Shown piece after piece: positions 43,961-52,712 of a stretch of DNA of 64,000 bases. Both the position numbers and the translations under genes were made by a program. The notes beneath the pieces were generated by a model. It did not search any database. It had not been told where the DNA came from and worked only from the letters and a program-made list of their open reading frames with translations. Source of the stretch: G963667675 sp964291545 (GTDB taxonomy: Bacteria > Chloroflexota > Dehalococcoidia > Lucifugimonadales > UBA3495); the NCBI GenBank assembly GCA_964291545.2, contig OZ219861.1, positions 434,001-498,000 of the forward strand, read 5' to 3'. Within the stretch, counting starts at the first letter, position 1. Every line of letters starts with the position of its first letter.

Positions 43961-45031
43961 CTAGTTTAGCTGGCGGAGCCTTGGGTCCAGGGTATCCCGC
44001 AACCAGTCGCCGAAGAGGTTCAGGGATATCACGGTAAGGGCAATGGCAAGTCCGGGCATGGTGGCAATCCACCAGGCGGTAGCCAGGTGGTCCTGGCCGT
44101 CGGCCACCATGGAACCCCAGGCCGGCGTTGGCGGCGGGACCCCGGCCCCCAGGAAGCTCAACGAAGCTTCCACCAGGATAACCACGCCCACGTTCAGCGT
44201 GGCAATGACTATCAACGTATTGAATATCCCCGGCAAGAGGTGGAAGACCATTATGCGCAGGCTGCCGGCCCCCGATACCCTGGCCAGGGCCACGTAGTCC
44301 ATGTTCTTCAGTTGGAGCACCTCTCCCCGCGCAACCCGCGCGAACAGGGGCCATAATATCAGCGACAGCACCCCCACGATAAGTTCGAAGGACGCTCCCA
44401 AAGACGCCACCAGGACCAGTGTCACCAACAAGATGGGTATCGAGAGCACGATGTCCACCAGGCGCATGATCAATTCGTCGACCCAGCCGCCATAGTAGCC
44501 GGATACCAGGCCCGCAAAAGTGCCAATTGTCCCGCCCACGCCCAATGTTATTGCGGCAACTATCAGGGAGATCCGGGCGCCGTGGAAAATGCGACTCATG
44601 ATATCGCGCCCCAGTTCGTCAGTGCCAAAGAAGAACCTGGTGCTGCCCGCCTTGTCCCCTTCTACCATCAGCACGTCGCCTACTTCAATTTCCTCAGCCG
44701 ACAGCCCCCGGGCCGCCACGGCCTCCTCGAACTGGGGACTTCCTATCTGGATTTCCAAAAGACGCCGGTATCCCGTAACCTCGCCTTCCACCACCGTCTT
44801 GGGGTCGGATGCGGCTCCTTGCCAAACCGGGGGCAGGAAATTGTCGTTTAGGTCTCCGTTAACGGGGTCTTCGGGAGAAATCCAAGGGGCGGTGATGCCT
44901 GAGACCACCAGCGCCAAGAGTATAGCCACCGGTACTATGGGCATACGCCGCAGCCAGCGCAGTGCTTTACGCACCCTGACGCCCAGGGTATCCGGCGTTA
45001 CTACAATGCCGTTGGCAACCCCTGAGGCCAT
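43961..45031 (-). CDS. ABC transporter permease, DppC/OppC type
   Basis: An inner-membrane subunit of a peptide/nickel-type importer, 356 aa. The family hallmark FGTDELGRDIMSRIFHGAR (about 137-155) and the cytoplasmic EAA loop (DYVALARVSGAG) that docks with the ATPase are present, with six expected helices. Between helix 1 and the hallmark there is an extra segment of roughly 60 residues (about 70-135), acidic and hydrophilic, which usual DppC proteins do not have. It starts 18 nt after the DppB stop, so the two are co-translated. Confidence 0.92.
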   Translation of the reverse strand: MASGVANGIVVTPDTLGVRVRKALRWLRRMPIVPVAILLALVVSGITAPWISPEDPVNGDLNDNFLPPVWQGAASDPKTVVEGEVTGYRRLLEIQIGSPQFEEAVAARGLSAEEIEVGDVLMVEGDKAGSTRFFFGTDELGRDIMSRIFHGARISLIVAAITLGVGGTIGTFAGLVSGYYGGWVDELIMRLVDIVLSIPILLVTLVLVASLGASFELIVGVLSLILWPLFARVARGEVLQLKNMDYVALARVSGAGSLRIMVFHLLPGIFNTLIVIATLNVGVVILVEASLSFLGAGVPPPTPAWGSMVADGQDHLATAWWIATMPGLAIALTVISLNLFGDWLRDTLDPRLRQLN

Positions 45032-45049
45032 GGCTAAAGCTCCCGGACG

Positions 45050-45967
45050 CTAGGCATATCGAATCCTGGGGTCGATATAGGCATACAGTATGTCCACCAG
45101 CAGGGCCGACGTCAGGTACAAGAGGGTGAATATGATGACTACTCCCTGGAGCACCGGGTAGTCCGAGGTATACATCGATTGGACGGCCAGCCGCCCCAGC
45201 CCGGGCCAGGCAAACACCAGCTCGACGACCACCGAGCCGGTTACCATGCTGCCCAGGCTGATTCCGCCGAAGGTCAATGCCGGAATCAGGGCATTCTTCA
45301 GGGCATGCTTCCAGATGATGGATCTTTCCGATGCGCCTTTGGCCCGGGCCAGCTTGATAAATTCCGAGTCCAGCACGTCGAGCATGGCCGAACGGATTAG
45401 CCTCATGTTGACTGCCACGAACCACCACCCCAGGGTGATCGCTGGAAGGATAATCGACTTGAATTCCTCCCGGCCGGTGGGCGGTAGCCATTCCAACCTC
45501 ACGGCAAAGAAGAATATGAGCATTATGCCTATCCAGAAGGGAGGGGCAGACTGTCCGATGAGGGCTATGACCTTCCCAACGCGGTCAAAAATGCTGTCCC
45601 TTCTCACCGCGCCCAGGATGCCCAGGGGCACTCCGACGATAGTGGACCATACCAGGGCCGCAGCCCCCAGCTCGAAGGTGGCCTGGATCCGCTCCCCGAT
45701 GACGTCGATGGCGGGGCGGCGGTCTACTATGGAATCTCCGAAGTTGCCCTGCACCATCTCCTTTAAGAAAAGCCAGTATTGGTGAGGGTAGGACTTGTCC
45801 AGGCCCAGCGTTCTCCCCAGGGCCTCGAACTGCTCGTCAGTGGCGGTGACGGGGAGCAGCAGGTACCTTGGGTCCCCGGCCGCTCTGGCCAAGGCGAATA
45901 TGATGACCGACACGGCCAGTACGGTAATTATGGTAATCAACAACCGCCGTACCAGGTACCTTTGCAT
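45050..45967 (-). CDS. ABC transporter permease, DppB/OppB type
   Basis: The partner permease, 305 aa, with six helices. Recognisable blocks: GLDKSYPHQYWLFLKEMVQGNFGDSI near the N-terminus, APPFWIGIMLIFFFAV, the EAA loop (EFIKLARAKGASERSIIWKHALKNALIP) and the C-terminal YAYIDPRIRYA. ATG 45967 has GGAGAGGGG upstream. It follows the molybdenum-hydroxylase gene by 25 nt. No ABC ATPase gene exists anywhere in this window, so the pair must use ATPases from elsewhere. Confidence 0.94.
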   Translation of the reverse strand: MQRYLVRRLLITIITVLAVSVIIFALARAAGDPRYLLLPVTATDEQFEALGRTLGLDKSYPHQYWLFLKEMVQGNFGDSIVDRRPAIDVIGERIQATFELGAAALVWSTIVGVPLGILGAVRRDSIFDRVGKVIALIGQSAPPFWIGIMLIFFFAVRLEWLPPTGREEFKSIILPAITLGWWFVAVNMRLIRSAMLDVLDSEFIKLARAKGASERSIIWKHALKNALIPALTFGGISLGSMVTGSVVVELVFAWPGLGRLAVQSMYTSDYPVLQGVVIIFTLLYLTSALLVDILYAYIDPRIRYA

Positions 45968-45992
45968 ATCCCCTCTCCGCCGCCCTGGGCGG

Positions 45993-48287
45993 TTAGGCGT
46001 TCTGCTTCCAGAGAGCTTCCAACACCGCCCCGGGAGACATCGGCAGGTCCTGCATCCGGACGCCGGCGGCCCGGGTGATGGCGTTGGCTATGGCAGCCAT
46101 GGGAGGTACTATGGGGACCTCTCCGGCTCCCCGCACTCCATAGGGATGGCCCGGGTTGGCCACCTCGACGATCACCGTGTTTATCATCGGCAGGTCCAGG
46201 CTGGTGGGAATGCGGTAGTCCAGGAACGACGAATTTTGCATCCGGCCTTCAACGTCGAAGAAGTATTCCTCGTTCAACGCCCAGCCGATGCCCTGGACCA
46301 CGCCGCCCTGCATCTGCCCTTCGACGTAACCGGGGTGCACCGCCTTCCCCGCGTCCTGCACTACGGTGAAGTCGAGAATGGTAACCTTCCCCGTCTCCGG
46401 GTCGACTTCTACGTCGGCTATCTGGGTGCAGAACGCTCCCCCGATGCCGCTGGGATGGACGCTTACCTGGCTTGAAATCGGCCCGCCGCTCCAGCCCCGG
46501 ACGTTCGGTGACAAGCCGGGAGACTCGCTCAATTGGTACGCCAGTTCCTTGAAGCTCAATTTCAGCTCCGGGTCCGACTTGTGTTGGAACACGCCGTCCA
46601 CCAGCTCTACGTCTTCGGCCGCCACCTCCCAGAGTTCTGCGGCCCGTTCGATCATCTGCCTCTTGATGTCCTGGGCGCATTCGTAAGCGGCTATACCGGT
46701 GGCAAAGGCGGTGCGGCTGCCGCCGGTGACCATAGAGTACCCCACTGAATCGGTATCGCCTACGCTGGGACGAATGTCTTCCGCCCGGATGCCCAGCACC
46801 TCGGCGGCATGCATGGCGATCACGACCCGGCTGCCGCCGATATCGGTAGAGCCTTCCACCAGGCTAATGGTGCCGTCGGCGTTCACTCCCATGGCGCAAC
46901 TGGAGACAAAAGCGCCATTGAACCAGAACCCCGAGGCCACTCCCCGGCCCCGGTATTTTCCTTCCAGCGGGGCCTTGTATTGTGCGGAATCTCTCGCCGC
47001 TTCCAGGCACTCCACGTTTCCTATGCGCGGGAACACCGGCCCGTCCACCCGGCGAGTGCCTTCTTTTGAGGCGTTGAGCAGCCGGAACTCGATGGGGTCC
47101 ATTCCCAATTCCTGGCAAAGCTCATCTACGACCTGTTCGCCGGCGAAGGCGGCGTTGGGCGCGCCCGGCGCCCGATAGGCTGCGGTCTTGGGCTTGTTGA
47201 CCACTACGTCATATCCCTCGGCCCGCACGTTCTCGATGTCATACGGGGCAAACACCGCCATGGCGCCCGCCGTAACCGGCGAGCCCGGGTAAGCTCCGGC
47301 TTCATAGGCCAGGTCGGCCGCCGCCGCGGTAATCTTGCCCGACTTAGTCGCTCCAATCTTCACCTTCATGTGTGTGCCGGAAGTCGGGCCGGTGCTTTCA
47401 AACACTTCGGCCCGGCTCATGACCATCTTCACCGGGTGGCCCGTCTTGCGGGAGAGCAAAACGGCCAGCGGCTCCAGGTATATGGGAATCTTGCCGCCAA
47501 ATCCCCCGCCAATCTCCATCGGCACCACTTTAACGCTGGAAACCGGCAGGTCTAGGACGCTTGCCACCATATCCCTGACGGCAAACGCTCCCTGGGTGCT
47601 GGTCCATACCGTTACCTGGCCGTCCCCGTCCCACATGGCCGCGCCGTTTTGAGGCTCTATGTAACCCTGGTGAACGGAAGCATTGGTGAATTCCCGCTCC
47701 ACTACAACGTCGGCCTCGGCGAAGCCCTTGTCCAAGTCTCCCTGCTCGAACCGGAAATGACTGGCGATGTTGCTGTGCTTGCCGGTGTCCTCTCCCAGTT
47801 CCGTCGTGGTCAGGTCGTCGTGCAGCAGCGGAGCATCGTCCTTCATCGCGTCCCGAACGTTCATCACCGGGTCCAGCAACTCATACTGGACGTCAATCAA
47901 CCCCAGGGCCGTCTCGGCGACGTGGGGATTGGTCGCCGCCACGGCGGCAACCGGATGGCCTTTGTACAACACTTTTTCTCGGGCCAGGATGTTGTCGCTG
48001 GAGCGCTGAAAATAGCGGGTGGGATTCTCCATCCGGGTAACGGGCAGGTCCTGGCTTGTGACCACCGCCTTGACGCCGGGGTATTCCAGGGCCTTGCTGG
48101 CGTCGATAGACTTTATCCGGGCATGGGCGTGGGGGCTGCGCAGCACCTTGCCGTGGAGCAACCCAGCCGCATCGAAGTCCGCCCCATATTTGGCCCGGCC
48201 CGTTACCTTGTCGGCCCCGTCGTGGCGAATCGGCCGGGTGCCAACCACTTTGTACTCAGCGTTGGAAAGAACGATGTTCGACGGCAT
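45993..48287 (-). CDS. Molybdenum hydroxylase large subunit (xanthine dehydrogenase family)
   Basis: A 764-aa molybdopterin-cytosine-dinucleotide-binding subunit of the XDH/aldehyde oxidase/CO dehydrogenase family. It has the opening PIRHDGADKVTGRAKYGADF, the cofactor contact EIGGGFGGK, the position equivalent to the CO-dehydrogenase active-site loop reading AYRAPGAP rather than a CoxL form, and the catalytic Glu (about 723) in YGVRGAGE. These enzymes hydroxylate aromatic N-heterocycles or aldehydes with water. The usual FAD and 2Fe-2S subunits are not encoded next to it. ATG 48287 has GAGGGGA upstream, and the permease operon follows 25 nt downstream. Confidence 0.92.
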   Translation of the reverse strand: MPSNIVLSNAEYKVVGTRPIRHDGADKVTGRAKYGADFDAAGLLHGKVLRSPHAHARIKSIDASKALEYPGVKAVVTSQDLPVTRMENPTRYFQRSSDNILAREKVLYKGHPVAAVAATNPHVAETALGLIDVQYELLDPVMNVRDAMKDDAPLLHDDLTTTELGEDTGKHSNIASHFRFEQGDLDKGFAEADVVVEREFTNASVHQGYIEPQNGAAMWDGDGQVTVWTSTQGAFAVRDMVASVLDLPVSSVKVVPMEIGGGFGGKIPIYLEPLAVLLSRKTGHPVKMVMSRAEVFESTGPTSGTHMKVKIGATKSGKITAAAADLAYEAGAYPGSPVTAGAMAVFAPYDIENVRAEGYDVVVNKPKTAAYRAPGAPNAAFAGEQVVDELCQELGMDPIEFRLLNASKEGTRRVDGPVFPRIGNVECLEAARDSAQYKAPLEGKYRGRGVASGFWFNGAFVSSCAMGVNADGTISLVEGSTDIGGSRVVIAMHAAEVLGIRAEDIRPSVGDTDSVGYSMVTGGSRTAFATGIAAYECAQDIKRQMIERAAELWEVAAEDVELVDGVFQHKSDPELKLSFKELAYQLSESPGLSPNVRGWSGGPISSQVSVHPSGIGGAFCTQIADVEVDPETGKVTILDFTVVQDAGKAVHPGYVEGQMQGGVVQGIGWALNEEYFFDVEGRMQNSSFLDYRIPTSLDLPMINTVIVEVANPGHPYGVRGAGEVPIVPPMAAIANAITRAAGVRMQDLPMSPGAVLEALWKQNA

Positions 48288-48463
48288 TGCAGTCCCCTCT
48301 ATCTAATGCCTGGTCCCGGTAACGGTTCCCAGAATTTTACCACCTCACGCCTCTGTTGTGACAAGGATCGCCATAGAATCCCCAGCGCGACGGCTAATCG
48401 ACCCCAAGTATACCCGAAAAACCCGGTCCCCGGCCCTTAGCATGGCCTGTCATCGGATAACGC

Positions 48464-48841
48464 CTAGGTCTCGGTCACCTCGGTGTGGTCCCCCCCTGCG
48501 AGTATGTGTATGTGGGCCATCGGCGTGTCGTCCGGCGCCCCGTGCCAGTGGATCTCCCCGGCTGGAATCAAGACAACGTCCCCTTCGGTGACCGTCAAGA
48601 CTTCATTTTCGGTGGCTACTTTCCCTGTTCCCTCCACGATCACCAGTATCTGGTCCCCCGAATGTCTGTGGAACTTGGCCCTGGAACCGGCTCCAAAGCG
48701 CAGCATGCCGAATATAAAGCTATCGCTGTCTACGGGTTGAAGAAGCCGCCCCAGGGTGGTCTGGCTGCCGTTGACAAATAAAGGCGTCCAGGCGCTTGGA
48801 GTCGGTTCCCTGGGCACGTCCTTAATCGTAACCTTCTTCAC
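48464..48841 (-). CDS. Cupin domain-containing protein
   Basis: A small single-cupin protein of 125 aa. Cupin motif 1 is HRHSGDQILVIVEGTGKV and motif 2 is IPAGEIHWHGAPD, so the metal-binding His residues are there. Such proteins are metal-dependent dioxygenases, isomerases or sensors. The start is GTG 48841, with GGAGG 6 nt upstream. It lies between two minus-strand clusters: 89 nt after the terminator that ends the LLM/small-protein unit and 176 nt before the molybdenum-hydroxylase gene. Confidence 0.88.
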   Translation of the reverse strand: MKKVTIKDVPREPTPSAWTPLFVNGSQTTLGRLLQPVDSDSFIFGMLRFGAGSRAKFHRHSGDQILVIVEGTGKVATENEVLTVTEGDVVLIPAGEIHWHGAPDDTPMAHIHILAGGDHTEVTET

Positions 48842-48930
48842 TGAATGCCTCCGGCCGGCAACCGTCTTTACCCCGCTAAGACCGGGATGTCCATCTCGGC
48901 CATCCCATTGCCGTTATATCGTTCCCCCGG

Positions 48931-48964
48931 ACTCAAAACGCCCCAGCAGGATGAACTGGGGCGT
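48931..48964 (-). terminator. Intrinsic terminator after the small basic protein gene
   Basis: On the minus strand ACGCCCCAG (48964-48956), loop, CTGGGGCGT (48946-48938), then TTTTGAG; a perfect 9-bp stem 29 nt after the stop at 48994. Confidence 0.75.
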
Positions 48965-48993
48965 CGATTATTGACGTGGTGAAGCAGGAGCGA

Positions 48994-49125
48994 TCAGTGC
49001 CGCCTCTTCTGCCACACAAACCGCCGTTTTAGTCCGTTGCGCTTTTCCCCCTGTTGATTAACGCGCTTGACGAATTGCTCGGTGGTCTCTTCCTGTTTCT
49101 TCGGTTTAGGCTTTGACTCGGCCAT
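48994..49125 (-). CDS. Small basic protein (43 aa)
   Basis: A Lys/Arg-rich peptide with central TTEQFVKRVNQQGEKRNGLKRRF; I know no family for it. The start ATG 49125 has GGAAG 10 nt upstream. Support for reality: it lies 47 nt after the LLM 4 stop on the same strand and is followed by a good intrinsic terminator, so it looks like the last gene of a two-gene unit. A longer frame through the same bases runs into the LLM gene and is less likely. Basic charge would fit nucleic-acid or ribosome binding. Confidence 0.5.
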   Translation of the reverse strand: MAESKPKPKKQEETTEQFVKRVNQQGEKRNGLKRRFVWQKRRH

Positions 49126-49172
49126 TAGCGTTTTTCTTCCACCCCTGTTACGGGCAAAATAGACTCCAGGGC

Positions 49173-50378
49173 TTAAGGCGCGGCCGTCGCGGAGTCCTTC
49201 ACCTGGTTCTTGAACACCGGCATCACGTCCTCGGCGAACCGCTCCAGTTGCTCCAGGAATTGCCTTTCCGTGGCGCCGCCGGCGGGTACCCCCACGTGCA
49301 CCGTTTCCAAGCCGGGGTAGTGCTCTTGGGTTTCCAGCAGCTTCTCGGTCACCGTCTCCGCAGTCCCGACAATCCACCATCCCCGGTCAATTGCCGCCTC
49401 GAAGGTAGGAAGTTGTGTTGCCGCCGCGGCCCTGGCGCGGCGGGGGTCGGCCAGCATGTCCACCTGCTCATCGGTCAGGCCCAGGAATCCCAGGGGGCCG
49501 AAAAACTTCATGTGCTCTTCATAAAGGGGCAGGGCCTCGGCCATCGCCTTTTCATGGGTGTCGGCGATGTACGTGTGGAAGGTGACCTGCAAGTCGGTGC
49601 CCAACTCGGTTTCCCGTCCTGCGTTGGCCAGGGTCTCATGCCAGCGGAGCACTATGTCGTTGCTCGGGGCATTCGGCGATAGTCCCCCGCCCATCAGGCC
49701 CTTGATTCCGTATTTGAGCATGAAGTCCAAGCCTCGCTGGCTGGCGGTTACCACCGGCTGCCAGCACTCCACGGGCAGCGTGCGGGGCTTCGGCACCAAC
49801 GTCAGTTCTTCCAGTTCATAGCCCCGGTAAGGGACCCTCGGCGGTAGGTCGTACCACTTGCTGTGGTGCGAGAAAGTGCGTTGGTTGAAGGCCTTGAATA
49901 TGATGTCCACCTGGTCTTCGAACACTGCCCGGTTGGCTTCGGTGTCTGACTGCGTGCTGGGGACCCCGAAGGTGTCGACCTCCCGGCTATGGTAGCCCCG
50001 GCCCACTCCGAATATCACCCGCCCCCTGGTCAAGTGGTCGACCATCGCGTAGTCTTCGGCTAGGCGCAAGGGGTGCCACATTGGGGAGATGTTGAAGCCG
50101 CAACCGATTCTGAGATTCTTGGTGATGTGGGCCAGGTGCATACTGAAGAGCAAAATATTGGGGATGCACTCATAGCCCTCCGGTTGGAAGTGGTGTTCCG
50201 CCAACCATATGGAGTCATACCCCCACTGGTCCATGAGTTTGGCCATCGTTTCCGTCTTGTATAGAGGGGTGGCCAGGTATTCATCAGAGAAGGACCGGTC
50301 ATTGCACGGTGTGCCGTCCAGACCGATGTTCTCCATGTCAACCCCGCCGGCAAATAGCGTAGAGAACTTATTGATCAT
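49173..50378 (-). CDS. LLM class flavin-dependent oxidoreductase 4
   Basis: A 401-aa luciferase-like enzyme. Blocks: NIGLDGTPCNDRSFSDEYLAT, YDSIWLAEHHFQPEGYECIPN, LRIGCGFNISPMWHPLRLAED and GRVIFGVGRGYHSREVDTFG. The last of these is the form seen in alkane/limonene-type members. The start is uncertain: ATG 50378 has GAGAG nearby, whereas ATG 50336 (MENIGLDG) follows GGCGGGG and matches the usual family beginning. It sits between the substrate-binding protein (117 nt upstream) and the small basic gene, all on the minus strand, which suggests it acts on what the transporter imports. Confidence 0.88.
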   Translation of the reverse strand: MINKFSTLFAGGVDMENIGLDGTPCNDRSFSDEYLATPLYKTETMAKLMDQWGYDSIWLAEHHFQPEGYECIPNILLFSMHLAHITKNLRIGCGFNISPMWHPLRLAEDYAMVDHLTRGRVIFGVGRGYHSREVDTFGVPSTQSDTEANRAVFEDQVDIIFKAFNQRTFSHHSKWYDLPPRVPYRGYELEELTLVPKPRTLPVECWQPVVTASQRGLDFMLKYGIKGLMGGGLSPNAPSNDIVLRWHETLANAGRETELGTDLQVTFHTYIADTHEKAMAEALPLYEEHMKFFGPLGFLGLTDEQVDMLADPRRARAAAATQLPTFEAAIDRGWWIVGTAETVTEKLLETQEHYPGLETVHVGVPAGGATERQFLEQLERFAEDVMPVFKNQVKDSATAAP

Positions 50379-50408
50379 TCAACACTCTCAATCCAACATC
50401 ATAGTTTG

Positions 50409-50438
50409 CCCGCGGCCTGGGATGGACCGGGCCGCGGG
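50409..50438. repeat. Hairpin between the SBP and LLM 4 genes
   Basis: CCCGCGGCC (50409-50417) pairs with GGCCGCGGG (50430-50438), 9 bp; a second small GCCGGC/GCCGGC hairpin lies at 50457-50475. Without T-tracts these look like mRNA-stabilising or partial-attenuation elements, common after genes for abundant binding proteins. Confidence 0.5.
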
Positions 50439-50495
50439 AGATATGTGACTTCACCGCCGGCCGTAACGTGCCGGCATCTGTTTAAGCGTGATCCC

Positions 50496-52406
50496 CTACT
50501 GGCGGTGGGGCGCCCATTCGAAGGCGTGTACGTTCCGCGTGTCCGAGCGGCTCAGCCTGTCCGCCCAGCTATCAACGGCGGGGCCCAGCGGGTATACGTT
50601 GTTTTGGTAGTACAACCCAATGTCCAGGACGTTATCCCAGACCCACTGGCCTATCTCCATCGAGGCGTCGAAGCGCTCCTGGGCGTCGAATATCACGTTG
50701 AGCTCCTCCACTTTCCCCTCGAACCCGTCGGTCCAATTCCCCCTGTGAAGGTAGGGGTGTTCCAGGCCGCCGCTCCAGCCGATCCAGGGCCACCACAGGA
50801 AGCTGTAGAAGCCTGCGGGCTCCCTGTATGGGCCCGAGTCGTGGCAGGTCGCTCCCTCCCATGTATACTCCCCAAACTGCCCCCGCAGGACGCTGTAGGG
50901 TTGGTTCTCGATTCGGACGTTGAGCCCGATGTCAGCCCACATGTCGGCTATCGCCTCGCAGGCCTCTGTGGCCCCGGGGGCGCCACGGTCTACGGGGTTC
51001 AATAGAATGTCAAACCCGTCCGGATAGCCGGCTTCCGCCAACAACTGCTTGGCCCGCTCCACATCGTACTCCCACACCCAGTCAGCCGGGCTCGCGTTGC
51101 TCGCGCCGGCAGCCCGGCGGGCATCAGGCTCCATCCACCCCCACATTGTCAGGGGCGCTCCCTCACCGTTGAGCAGCACGTCGATTATCTTTTGCCGGTC
51201 TATGGATATCGCCAATGCCTCCCGCACCTTCCGGGCCCGTTCCCACTCGTCGGAGGTTATGTCCGCGGACCTGGACACCCAGGGCAGGTCGTCGGGATTG
51301 TACGCAGGCAACGGTTCCTCGCCGGCGGCAATCTGGTTGTAATACTGGCCATAGAGGCGCAGGCCCGACTGAGAGGCGGCCGCCTGGCTCATGAACTTGG
51401 TGCCGGGTGTCTGCGCCAGAAGAGGCACTTGGTCCGGGGTCGCACCAAAGGTGTCCAGCCTGCCCACCTGGAAGTTGGCCACACGGGCAGCCTGGTGGGG
51501 TATTTCCAAGAGTGTCAACTCGGCAAAGTAGGGGGTCTTGCGGTAGTGGTCCTCCACTGCCGAGAACCTCCAGTATTCGCCGGTCTGCGAATCCTCAAAT
51601 GCCCAGGGGCCGGTGCCGGCCAGTTGCGGCGAGGCAGACGCGACCCCTACCGACGAGACCAGCTCCTCGGTCTGGGCTTTGTTCACAATCCACAATCCGT
51701 TTACGCCGGGGCTGCTCAACCAGAGTAGCATGTCAAACCGGGGCTGGACGGTGTCCGTCACCAGGGTATAGGGGTCCGGGGCGCTCATGATACCGGGGTC
51801 CAGGAAGTATGGCCTGGTATACAGATCGATACCCGTTGCCGAACCCTCGCACATCTCCTCGATGGAGAACATGACGTCGTCGACGGTCAACTCTCCCAAG
51901 CCATCGTGGAATTGTACCCCTTGCTTGAGATTGAAAGTCCACGTCGTGTTGTCTGGGGCGATAGACCAGTCCTCGGTGATTTGAGGGATGTACTCCCCGT
52001 TAACGTCGTTGGAGACCAGTCCCTCGAAGGAAGTCATGGTAATGAACTGCACTGCCGGCGATCCGGTGGTGCACGGGTGTGCCTGGTAGGAGCCGATGTC
52101 CCCGAAGGCAACCCTTAGATGCCCGTGAGGGCCTTCTGCAGCCGGTGGCTCGGTGGGAGCGGGGGGAGCCTCCGTGACCTCAGGCGTCGGCACTGGCGTA
52201 GCCGCGTCCTCACCGTCGTCAGGCGTCTCCGGCGCTTCGGTGGGGTCTGGCGCTTCTGTAGGCGCAGGAGCGTCCGTAGCTGCAGGCGGGGTCGTTGGCT
52301 CGGGACCGGTCGTAGCCGCCTCCCCGCAGGCAACCCCTACCACCAGTAATGTCACAACCAGAAATGGGATAAAGAACTTGAAGCTCATCCAAGATCGTTT
52401 GGCCAT
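50496..52406 (-). CDS. ABC transporter substrate-binding lipoprotein, family 5 (DppA/OppA-like)
   Basis: An extracytoplasmic solute-binding protein, 636 aa. A signal peptide ends in a lipobox (LLVVGVAC, Cys27), followed by a Pro/Ala/Thr/Glu-rich linker to about residue 90, then the family 5 fold: YIPQITEDWSIAPDNTTWTFNLKQGVQFHDG, GTGPWAFE and REALAISIDRQKIIDVLLNGEGAP. These proteins bind peptides, nickel, opines or other organics; the ligand is not predictable. The start is ATG 52406, with GAGG 7 nt upstream. A near-perfect promoter lies 122-99 nt upstream. It probably serves the permeases at 43961-45967. Confidence 0.93.
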   Translation of the reverse strand: MAKRSWMSFKFFIPFLVVTLLVVGVACGEAATTGPEPTTPPAATDAPAPTEAPDPTEAPETPDDGEDAATPVPTPEVTEAPPAPTEPPAAEGPHGHLRVAFGDIGSYQAHPCTTGSPAVQFITMTSFEGLVSNDVNGEYIPQITEDWSIAPDNTTWTFNLKQGVQFHDGLGELTVDDVMFSIEEMCEGSATGIDLYTRPYFLDPGIMSAPDPYTLVTDTVQPRFDMLLWLSSPGVNGLWIVNKAQTEELVSSVGVASASPQLAGTGPWAFEDSQTGEYWRFSAVEDHYRKTPYFAELTLLEIPHQAARVANFQVGRLDTFGATPDQVPLLAQTPGTKFMSQAAASQSGLRLYGQYYNQIAAGEEPLPAYNPDDLPWVSRSADITSDEWERARKVREALAISIDRQKIIDVLLNGEGAPLTMWGWMEPDARRAAGASNASPADWVWEYDVERAKQLLAEAGYPDGFDILLNPVDRGAPGATEACEAIADMWADIGLNVRIENQPYSVLRGQFGEYTWEGATCHDSGPYREPAGFYSFLWWPWIGWSGGLEHPYLHRGNWTDGFEGKVEELNVIFDAQERFDASMEIGQWVWDNVLDIGLYYQNNVYPLGPAVDSWADRLSRSDTRNVHAFEWAPHRQ

Positions 52407-52504
52407 AGTTAGTCCTCGCTCCTTGCCCGGGACAGAAAATATTTGGATATACCTGGTTTCTTCTGGAGCCAAGCCTGATTGGTGTTATAGCTGAAAACTA
52501 TCGG

Positions 52505-52533
52505 AATATACAAACTCGACACTGCACTGTCAA
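52505..52533 (-). promoter_or_regulatory. Strong sigma-70-type promoter for the SBP gene
   Basis: On the minus strand TTGACA (52533-52528), 17-nt spacer, TATATT (52510-52505). One base off the -10 consensus. Nothing else but the hairpin at 52640 is seen in the 52407-52712 gap. Confidence 0.75.
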
Positions 52534-52639
52534 CTACGGGCGCATACCGTTGCAATAACTTTGCTCATTCAAAACGCCCTCTGCGCTCAGATTGCTAACG
52601 CGTCCCCCTTAACTAGGTTGCATCGACGCCCTAACATCC

Positions 52640-52674
52640 CAGCAGGCGCCCCCCGGGGGGGGGAGCGCCTGCTG
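52640..52674. terminator. GC-rich hairpin after amidohydrolase 5
   Basis: CAGCAGGCGC (52640-52649) / GCGCCTGCTG (52665-52674), perfect 10-bp stem; the loop is C5 followed by G9, which can itself pair. It stands 38 nt after the amidohydrolase 5 stop, like the hairpin at 33951. Confidence 0.5.
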
Positions 52675-52712
52675 AATGGGCGCGTGCTAAAGGCCGGGCG
52701 CACCGGCAGGCT

